Shown here piece by piece: positions 58,204-64,000 of a stretch of DNA of 64,000 nucleotides (the stretch's first letter is position 1; the number at the start of each line of letters is the position of its first letter). Origin of the DNA: Cypionkella sp046590425 (GTDB lineage Bacteria > Pseudomonadota > Alphaproteobacteria > Rhodobacterales > Rhodobacteraceae); assembly GCA_046590425.1 (NCBI GenBank), contig JBKJTI010000121.1, forward strand, positions 1 to 64,000, given 5' to 3'. Made by a program: the position numbers and the translations under genes. The notes beneath the pieces were generated by a model that searched no databases, was not told the origin of the DNA, and saw only the letters and a program-made list of their open reading frames with translations.

Positions 58204-59319
58204 TCAGTTCCCTTCAGCGCCGGCGGCAGCGGGAGCCGCCGCAGCGGCAGCCTCTGGCGGCAGGATCACAACATCAGCGCCCGGTCCGGCCTTTTGAAAG
58301 CCCGAGGTCACAATCTGATCGCCCGCATTCAGCCCCGCGGTCACCACCCAGTTGCTGCCCGACGCCCCCAGAATAGTCACCGGACGCACGGCAACTTTGG
58401 CGCCCTCGGCACCCCCCTCAACAATCCAGACATTGGCGCCGCCGCTGGTATCGCGCATCACAGCGCTTTGCGGCACAAGGATTGCGTTCTTCTCGGTAGC
58501 TTGCGGCAGCTCGACCTCAACATAAAGTCCGGGCAACAAATAGAAATCCGGGTTCGCAAAGCTGATCCGAAGCGTGATCATGCCTGTGGTCGGTTCTACC
58601 TGCGGCTCGGCAGCTTTCAACTGACCCTTCTGCCCATAGGTCGCGCCATTCGGCAAAATCATCGTGGCTTCGGCGCTTTTCAAAAAGTCTCGCGCCGCAC
58701 CGGGGCTTTTCCAGCGCAAAAGGTCACTCGCGGATTGGGTGACATCGACGAAAATCGGGTCCAGCGTGCGAATTGTCGCCAGAGTCGCCGCTTGCTGCGC
58801 GCCGACCAGTGATCCGGTATTGGCTTGCGACAACCCGATCACCCCGGTGATCGGCGCGCGGATTGTGGTGTGATCGAGATCAATCTCGGCGCTGACCTGC
58901 TGGGCCTTGGCCGATTGCAAGGCCGCCGCCGCCGCATCCCGCGCAGCAATCGCCTTGTCACGGTTGGCGGCAGAGCCTGCATTGCTCGACAGCAATTCCT
59001 CGGCGCGGTTTCCGTCTGACAGCGCCAGATTATAATTCGCCTGCGCCTGCGCCACAGCGGCTTTGGCCGCGGCAACGGTGGCGGCATAAAGCTCGTCTTC
59101 GATCTTATACAGCGGCTGACCCGCTTCGACCCAAGTGCCTTCCTCGAACATCCGTTCGCGGATGATGCCCGACACTTGTGGTCTGACCTCTGCCACGGTT
59201 GAGGCTTTGATCCGGCCCGGCAAGCGCGTGGTCAAGGTATATTCGCCCACTTTCGCAGCCAAGATGCCCACAGCGGGCGGTGGCGGGGCTTGCTGGGCAA
59301 GCGCTGCAATGGGTGCCAC
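58204..59319 (-). CDS. acrA: RND efflux periplasmic adaptor (AcrA/MexA type) with apparently broken signal peptide
   Basis: 371 residues from a GTG at 59319. A barrel-sandwich hybrid/lipoyl part (RLPGRIKASTVAEVRPQVSGII), an alpha-hairpin (about 75-145) and beta-barrel domains match the membrane fusion protein family. The frame lacks a full signal peptide, yet the in-frame codons just upstream read SFIALAFCVAPIAALAQQ, a good signal core without a start codon. An ATG at 59378 in another frame opens MQTSPDMHLGV, so one missing base near 59345 would restore a full 59378 start. It lies between acrR and acrB on one strand. Confidence 0.85.
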   Translation of the reverse strand: MAPIAALAQQAPPPPAVGILAAKVGEYTLTTRLPGRIKASTVAEVRPQVSGIIRERMFEEGTWVEAGQPLYKIEDELYAATVAAAKAAVAQAQANYNLALSDGNRAEELLSSNAGSAANRDKAIAARDAAAAALQSAKAQQVSAEIDLDHTTIRAPITGVIGLSQANTGSLVGAQQAATLATIRTLDPIFVDVTQSASDLLRWKSPGAARDFLKSAEATMILPNGATYGQKGQLKAAEPQVEPTTGMITLRISFANPDFYLLPGLYVEVELPQATEKNAILVPQSAVMRDTSGGANVWIVEGGAEGAKVAVRPVTILGASGSNWVVTAGLNAGDQIVTSGFQKAGPGADVVILPPEAAAAAAPAAAGAEGN

Positions 59320-59433
59320 GCAAAACGCCAGCGCGATAAAGGATGCACGCCAAGGTGCATGTCGGGTGAAGTTTGCATGGATTGGCCTGTTCGCAGTTGA
59401 GGAGGATGTGGGAATAGGTCGGTAAAGCCTTGA

Positions 59434-60042
59434 TCAGGGGGCGGGCTTGCGGAAGATTACCATTTGCTTGCGTAAAAATCTGTTGCCAAGGTCAGACAGC
59501 GAAAAACATTTGCCCGAGCGTAACCACTCATTCAGCAAACCATTCATCGTCGCCATCAAAATTCCCGCGGTTTCTTTCGGGGTGAAATCATCCGAGAGCT
59601 TGCCTTGTTCGTGGGCGAGTTGGATCAAAGCAGATAGCGTCAGAAACATATCGGCGTTCATCTCTTGCATCCAGGCCTTGCCTTCCGCATCGGCAGAATG
59701 TGCGTTCAGGATGATAAAGATCCGCTGCTGACGCTCGTCTTGTTCAAAGCTGACCAGCACTTCCTCAGCAACCTGCTCAAGCAGTCCTAGCGGATCACAG
59801 TGGCCCTCTTGTGCCGCCTTGCGGATCAGCATCTTTTGCGGCGGCTCGTTGCGTTTGTGCAGGGCGCGCAGCAGGTCGATCTTGTCTTTGAAATGCCAGT
59901 AAAGCGCGCCGCGTGTGACCCCGGCCCTGCGTGAGATTTTCTCCAGTGTCGAGGCAGAAACCCCCTGCTCGCAGAACATCTGCTCTGCCGCATCCAAAAT
60001 CGCGCAGCGAGTCTGTTCGGCATCTTCTTTGCTTCTACGCAT
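59434..60042 (-). CDS. acrR: TetR-family repressor of the efflux operon (AcrR-like)
   Basis: The 202-residue protein has a TetR helix-turn-helix (about 30-60, TLEKISRRAGVTRGALYWHFKDK) and a C-terminal ligand domain like AcrR/TtgR. It reads toward acrA and acrB, and a long palindrome resembling the AcrR operator lies 23 bases before its start. It most likely represses itself and the pump until a drug binds. Confidence 0.92.
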   Translation of the reverse strand: MRRSKEDAEQTRCAILDAAEQMFCEQGVSASTLEKISRRAGVTRGALYWHFKDKIDLLRALHKRNEPPQKMLIRKAAQEGHCDPLGLLEQVAEEVLVSFEQDERQQRIFIILNAHSADAEGKAWMQEMNADMFLTLSALIQLAHEQGKLSDDFTPKETAGILMATMNGLLNEWLRSGKCFSLSDLGNRFLRKQMVIFRKPAP

Positions 60043-60064
60043 ACGAATCTCCGGCGGCTTTGCG

Positions 60065-60100
60065 CCTCTTTACAAACATTCATGGATGTATGTAAAGAGG
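60065..60100. promoter_or_regulatory. AcrR-type operator palindrome
   Basis: A 36-base palindrome with only two mismatched pairs. The outer arms are CCTCTTTACA and TGTAAAGAGG. The inner 24 bases (60071-60094) follow the TACAnACATTnnTGnATGTATGTA layout of the E. coli AcrR site. It stands between acrR and the truncated outer-membrane factor gene. Confidence 0.8.
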
Positions 60101-60140
60101 CCTTGAAAAATACTTGGCCGATAAATTGAGGTAGCTTCGC

Positions 60141-60981
60141 CAGCATCGCGCTGACCCGCAAATCCCTTGAAAGCCGCCACCGCAGTCTGGAGCTGACGAA
60201 AAACCAGTTCGACGCGGGCGCTACGGATCGCTTGACCGTGCTGCAAGCCGAGCAACTGGTGGCCGAGGGCGAGGCGCAACTGCCGGGCGATGAGACCGGC
60301 TATGATCAGGCGCTGGCGCGTCTGGCCACACTGACCGCCCGCAACATTGCCGATCTGTGCCTGATCCTGCAACGCGGGGCCTCCCAGCCACGGCCACGAT
60401 TTTCGGCCAGCGTCGGTATCCCCGCCGATGTGATCCGCGCCCGCCCCGATCTGCGCGTGGCCGAGCGCAACTATGCCGCCACCGTCTTCGCCATCGGCGT
60501 GGCAAAAGCGGCGTTCTATCCGTCGATCTCACTGTCCGGCAACATCACCCCGACTAATGGATCCGGCGGCACCAGTATCACCACATGGGCGGTTGGCCCC
60601 GCGATCAACCTGCCGATCTTCACCGCAGGCGCGAATACCGCCAATCTCAACAAGGCCGAAAGCCGGGCGGTGCAGGCGCGTCTGGGCTGGGAAAGCGCCG
60701 TGCTGAATGCCATTGAAGAGGTCGAAAGCAACCTCGCCGCTTACCGCCGCGACAACCGCACTGTCGCAGCCCAGCAACGTCTGGTCTATACCTCAGCCGA
60801 GGCGGTGGAGTTGACCCGCACCAACTTCAGTGCTGGTGGCACGGAGTTTTCCAACGTCCTGACCGCAGAGCGCAGCTATCTTATGGCTCAGCAGGCGCTG
60901 GCAGCGGCCCTGCGGCAACAGGCGGCCAACTTCGTCTCGCTCAGCGCCGCCAGCGCAGGTGGAACCGGCGGCGCAGGCTAA
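60141..60981 (+). pseudogene. 5'-truncated outer-membrane efflux channel (OprM/NodT family)
   Basis: In-frame similarity begins at about 60141 (SIALTRKSLESRHRSLELTKNQFDAG, inside the middle of the family) and runs to a normal C-terminus. VGIPADVIRARPDLRVAERN and PAINLPIFTAGANTANL are typical. The signal peptide, lipobox and first half of the TolC-fold barrel are missing; a full protein is about 470 residues. A 250-codon reading from GTG 60232 is possible but could not form a channel. It reads away from acrRAB across the operator, so a deletion probably removed its 5' half. Confidence 0.85.
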
Positions 60982-61112
60982 GCTCAATAGCGTGGCAGGC
61001 GACTGCCCACCAGTCGTAGCGTCGGTGGATACGCCGCCAGTCCTTGAGTTTGCCAAACAGATTCTCGATCTTGTGGCGATTGCGATAACGCAGCTTGTCA
61101 TGCAGGGTATGG
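60980..61112 (-). mobile_element. IS5-family transposase remnant (C-terminal end)
   Basis: Read on minus, the segment encodes LHDKLRYRNRHKIENLFGKL and KDWRRIHRRYDWWAVACHA, the conserved end of IS5-type DDE transposases containing the catalytic Glu region. No start, no other catalytic residues and no clear terminal repeats remain. Confidence 0.7.
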
Positions 61113-61370
61113 ATTTTTCTGTTTGATTTTGAGAGGATGCAGGCTTAGATTATTCTGTCTGCAAGCCCCTCGCGGAAGCAGTCGGCATCCTATACCCGGT
61201 CAGCCGGCAGCGCTTTTGCTGGAGGCAGAGACGACACCCGCGTCGCAGTCCCGGCGTCGTCGTTGGTTTGGCCCGCGCTCGGAAACATCGGACGGAGGCG
61301 GCCCTGGCTATCGCAAACTGAACCGCCCCGGGTTTGCTGGAGATCTTCAACCTGAGTAAAGATGAGGGCT
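61113..61370. other. Unassigned DNA between IS remnants
   Basis: No reading frame here resembles a known protein and no terminal inverted repeats were recognised. Confidence 0.35.
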
Positions 61371-61467
61371 ATGGAAAAGAGTAAGACATCAAATCGCTAT
61401 TCACCCGAAATGCGCGCGTGCCGTTCGCATGGTGCTGGAGCATCAAGGCTCTTATGAAACGCAATCA
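61371..61467 (+). mobile_element. IS3-family OrfA remnant (N-terminal end)
   Basis: MEKSKTSNRYSPEMRA, then after a frameshift AVRMVLEHQGSYETQS, restores the start of IS3-type OrfA helix-turn-helix proteins. The rest of orfA and all of orfB are missing. Confidence 0.7.
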
Positions 61468-61758
61468 GTTGCGGTATTCATGTTGGTGTGGTCTGTTCAA
61501 CCGCCATGGCCAAAACAATCTGTATGACGGACACTCTGCGGTAACCTGCGATGCATCGGTCGGTTGTGACCGTGGTGGGCAAAGAGTTATCAGGCGATCC
61601 AGCATTGTGCCAGATTCAAAAGCAGAACGCTGCGCCACCATCTCAGACCTGACCGCCCTGAATGTGAACCTTGCCAGCGCTGGGACAAATCTTGGCAGGT
61701 AGGGCCTCCGCCGTCCCACCAAGATGATTTATCTCGGACAATACCGACCAGTGTGCCG
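61468..61758. other. Unassigned intergenic DNA
   Basis: Nothing recognisable was found between the IS3 remnant and the stop of the dehydrogenase-reductase fusion gene. Confidence 0.35.
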
Positions 61759-63777
61759 TCAAAGTGGCGCGACGTCGCTGTCCAGATTAAGCCAGCCCAC
61801 CGCGTCCGCGCCAAGTTCCAGTCCAAAGGCGGGCAGTGTCGTGGCGATTTCCAACGGGCTGCGGGGGCCGACCAAGGCAAAGGAGGGGAAATCCTGCGCC
61901 AGCACCCAAGCCGTTGCGATGTTATGCGCGCTGACGCCGTGTTTTTCCGCCAAGGCCTCGGCCCGGCGACGGCGCTCGGCGTTGGCGGGGCTGCCGAAAC
62001 ATTGCTCGGGGCCGATGTCGGCGGGTAACCTCGCCCGCAGCGGTTCTGGTAGGAAGTAGCCGCGCGCCTGCGATGACCAGCTGAGATGCGTCGTGCCGGT
62101 CTGCCGTAGATAATCCAGCGTTTCGGCGTTGTTCGAGCTGATACATCCAGCCCAAACCGGACGTTCCATCACCGCCAGCGACAGGTTGTTGTTCAATACC
62201 CGCATCGGCTGCAACCCGTGGGCGGCTGCATAGGCATTGGCCTCGGTCATACGGGCCACCGACCAATTCGAGCCGCCGAAAATGCCAATTTTGCCCGCAG
62301 CGTGCAAAGCGTTCAACGCCTCGATAAATTCCCCCACCGGAACCGCTAGATTGTCCCGGTGCATGATATAGATCGCGGCATGGTCGAGCCCCAGTCGTGT
62401 CAGCGACATCTCGAGTTGCGCGCCGATGCTACGCGGGGTGCAATAGGGCGAATGGGCGCCTTTCACGATCGCCACGATGTCTTTGGCCACGCCGCGATTG
62501 GCGATCCACTGGCCGAGCACTGCTTCATGCGCGCCGCCGCCATAGACAAACCCGGTGTCAAACGCATTGCCCCCGGCCTCTAGCCACGCATCCCACACCA
62601 CCGACCCCGCACCGATATCGCCCTTGTTGTCGCAGCCGATCACCAGACGACTGACTGGCAAAGCCACCCCTTCGATCTTGGCTTTCGGGATTTGCGGCAA
62701 GCCTTGCGGTAGCACCGGAGGCAAGGCGCGGTTGGTTTTCAGGTCTTCGGCCAGATTGACATAGCCAAGCTCCGCCCGCCAGCGATCCAACACCACCGCA
62801 TTGCCAAGGCTGTCGGCAGGCGACAGCGCCGGGAACGGGGCTGAGATTGCCCCTTCGGAGACCGCGCGGCTGATCAGTTCAGCCTCAAAGGCGAACAGAT
62901 GTTGCGGGTGGCGCAATTCCTCGACCCGTGTCTGGGAACCGACCGTCACAGTGATCGTGGTATCGGATGGCCCGGCATTGCGGCCCGGCACCCAAGGGTC
63001 GGCAAGTTCGATCCGGCCCTTGTCGCCTTCGATCACTGCGCGATTGTCCATCCGGCGGGCGATGGCGCAGGCGACCTCTGCCGTGAAACCGCCTTCAAAG
63101 CTCAGCAAGCCGTAAGCCACCTCATCGACGCCGCTTTGGCCGATCAAACCGCTGCCTTTCACGCCGATCGGATCGGCAAACGCCTTGCCCACAGCCGCCC
63201 CCGCTACGAGCCGCGCCAAGGAGACCGGATAGCCCCCGACATCCATGATGCCCCCGCCACCAAGCGCGCGGTCATAGAGCCGCGAGGTCGGGTTGAACTC
63301 AGCGGCAAAGCCGAATTGCGTGCGAATGTGCCGAAGCGTGCCGACCTCGCCGCTTTGCAGAATTTCCAGCAGGCGGGCAATCTGCGGGTGACAGCGGTAC
63401 ATATAGGCTTCCGCGAACATGAGCCTCGATTGCGCCGCAAGCTCGCTCACAGCCGATACCTGCGCAGCGGTCAATCCTGCCGGTTTTTCCACCAGCACCG
63501 GCTTGCCCGCCCGCAATGCCAGCAAAGCATGTTCGGCATGGAACGGATGCGGGGTCGAGACATAGACCGCATCGACAGCCGGATCAGCCACCAGATCGGC
63601 GTAAGTCGCGTGGCAGTGCGCCGGGTCGACGCCGTTGCGCGCCCCAAAGGCGGCGCGCCGTGCCTCGTCGCGGCTGGCGATGGCCACAAGGCGGCCCGAT
63701 TGAGCCTCGGCCAGACCATCTGCAAAATTCTGCGCAATCGCGCCCGGGCCAATAATGCCCCAGCCTGTCGTTTTCAT
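61759..63777 (-). CDS. Fusion of Gfo/Idh/MocA oxidoreductase and aldo/keto reductase
   Basis: The 672-residue protein joins two complete oxidoreductase modules. Residues 1-340 are Gfo/Idh/MocA type: Rossmann motif GIIGPGAIAQNF and VLVEKPAG with the catalytic-type Lys98. From about 355 an aldo/keto reductase barrel follows with Asp and Tyr412 in FDTGFVYGGG, Lys in AIVKGAH and His473 in IMHRDN, so its tetrad is intact. The two modules probably carry out linked NAD(P)-dependent steps on a sugar or polyol. The next gene upstream on minus is a sugar ABC ATPase, fitting a carbohydrate catabolic operon. Confidence 0.9.
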   Translation of the reverse strand: MKTTGWGIIGPGAIAQNFADGLAEAQSGRLVAIASRDEARRAAFGARNGVDPAHCHATYADLVADPAVDAVYVSTPHPFHAEHALLALRAGKPVLVEKPAGLTAAQVSAVSELAAQSRLMFAEAYMYRCHPQIARLLEILQSGEVGTLRHIRTQFGFAAEFNPTSRLYDRALGGGGIMDVGGYPVSLARLVAGAAVGKAFADPIGVKGSGLIGQSGVDEVAYGLLSFEGGFTAEVACAIARRMDNRAVIEGDKGRIELADPWVPGRNAGPSDTTITVTVGSQTRVEELRHPQHLFAFEAELISRAVSEGAISAPFPALSPADSLGNAVVLDRWRAELGYVNLAEDLKTNRALPPVLPQGLPQIPKAKIEGVALPVSRLVIGCDNKGDIGAGSVVWDAWLEAGGNAFDTGFVYGGGAHEAVLGQWIANRGVAKDIVAIVKGAHSPYCTPRSIGAQLEMSLTRLGLDHAAIYIMHRDNLAVPVGEFIEALNALHAAGKIGIFGGSNWSVARMTEANAYAAAHGLQPMRVLNNNLSLAVMERPVWAGCISSNNAETLDYLRQTGTTHLSWSSQARGYFLPEPLRARLPADIGPEQCFGSPANAERRRRAEALAEKHGVSAHNIATAWVLAQDFPSFALVGPRSPLEIATTLPAFGLELGADAVGWLNLDSDVAPL

Positions 63778-63840
63778 CCGAAAACCCTCTCTTTATGTGT
63801 CGATATCGAAGGGCGCATCCCGCCCTGATTGCCAGATTGG

Positions 63841-64000
63841 CTAGCGCATCCGCTTGCCTGCCTTGTCAAACAGCATGACCTGCGCCGCATCGAACCGGGC
63901 CGCGATGCGTTGGCCTGGTTGCAGCGCCCGGCCGTCATCGCTGGCCAGCGTCAGGAGTTGCCCGCCCGCTTGACGCGCATAGGCGAAGCTTTCGTTGCCC
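63841..64000 (-). CDS. C-terminal end of a sugar ABC transporter ATP-binding protein (partial)
   Basis: The last 52 codons are visible, reading (on minus) through LLTLASDDGRALQPGQRIAA and FDAAQVMLFDKAGKRMR to a TAG. This is the TOBE-type C-terminus of MalK/UgpC-like CUT1 ATPases. The N-terminal ATPase part lies beyond the window edge. It is followed after about 60 bases by the fusion oxidoreductase gene on the same strand, suggesting one sugar-utilisation operon. Confidence 0.75.
   Translation of the reverse strand, partial: GNESFAYARQAGGQLLTLASDDGRALQPGQRIAARFDAAQVMLFDKAGKRMR

Noticed and set aside
61150..61359. Short frames between the IS remnants
   Set aside because: No recognisable protein features and no ribosome sites; probably debris.

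Overview
The window looks like a chromosomal segment of a GC-rich alphaproteobacterium, most likely of the Rhodobacterales (Rhodobacter/Gemmobacter-like). This rests on the style of the gene families: a cyclic beta-1,2-glucan synthase, a GlpSTPQUV-type glycerol ABC transporter, serralysin-type RTX repeats, DUF1036, and PAS-rich hybrid kinases. It is an inference from content; no 16S or tRNA gene is present. Nearly all space is coding and genes sit in short, tightly overlapping operons.

Layout. (1) 1-6245, plus strand: type VI secretion genes tssE-tssF-tssG-tssH(clpV), ended by a strong hairpin. Facing them on minus are a membrane-anchored M23 endopeptidase/lytic transglycosylase and a small secreted DUF1036 protein, probable T6SS accessory genes (6320-9136). 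(2) 9257-10438: a lone enolase-superfamily enzyme. (3) 10520-15730: a signalling block with a FecR-domain protein, a CHASE2 adenylate cyclase, a Crp-family regulator and, divergently, an RTX calcium-binding protein. (4) 15888-18239: small unknown genes and a second Crp/Fnr regulator. (5) 18236-26569: the giant cyclic glucan synthase gene ndvB, translationally coupled to a 55-codon gene. (6) 26634-32054, minus: homoprotocatechuate meta-cleavage operon hpaF-E-D-G-H-I. (7) 32229-35311: arsenic operon with an ArsR-ArsC fusion, a GAPDH and the organoarsenical exporter ArsJ. (8) 35552-43133: phosphorelay island with two hybrid kinases (one frameshifted), two response regulators and an HPt protein. 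(9) 43174-53771: glycerol regulon glpR / glpD-glpS-T-P-Q-U-V / glpK. (10) 53772-55020: decayed remnants, including an ABC sugar ATPase. (11) 55042-61470: acrR-acrA-acrB efflux operon with an AcrR-type palindromic operator, next to a 5'-truncated outer-membrane factor gene and IS5 and IS3 family remnants. (12) 61759-64000, minus: a Gfo/Idh/MocA-aldo/keto reductase fusion and the 3' end of a sugar ABC ATPase gene.

How genes work together. The hpa genes convert homoprotocatechuate to pyruvate plus succinate semialdehyde. The glp block imports glycerol, phosphorylates it (GlpK) and oxidises it (GlpD) under GlpR control. GAPDH and ArsJ make and export 1-arseno-3-phosphoglycerate. TssE/F/G are baseplate parts and ClpV recycles the contracted sheath, with the peptidoglycan hydrolase a plausible helper for envelope passage. 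The efflux locus appears damaged: its outer-membrane channel is truncated and the AcrA signal peptide seems to carry a frameshift.

The most interesting signals are the complementary ATPase-motif defects in GlpS and GlpT, the degenerate GGDEF-like output domain in a phosphorelay regulator, the Gfo/Idh-AKR fusion, the FecR-CHASE2-Crp-RTX module, the T6SS-linked bifunctional peptidoglycan hydrolase, and the near-perfect AcrR-type operator beside a decaying efflux system. No CRISPR array, prophage, tRNA or rRNA was seen.
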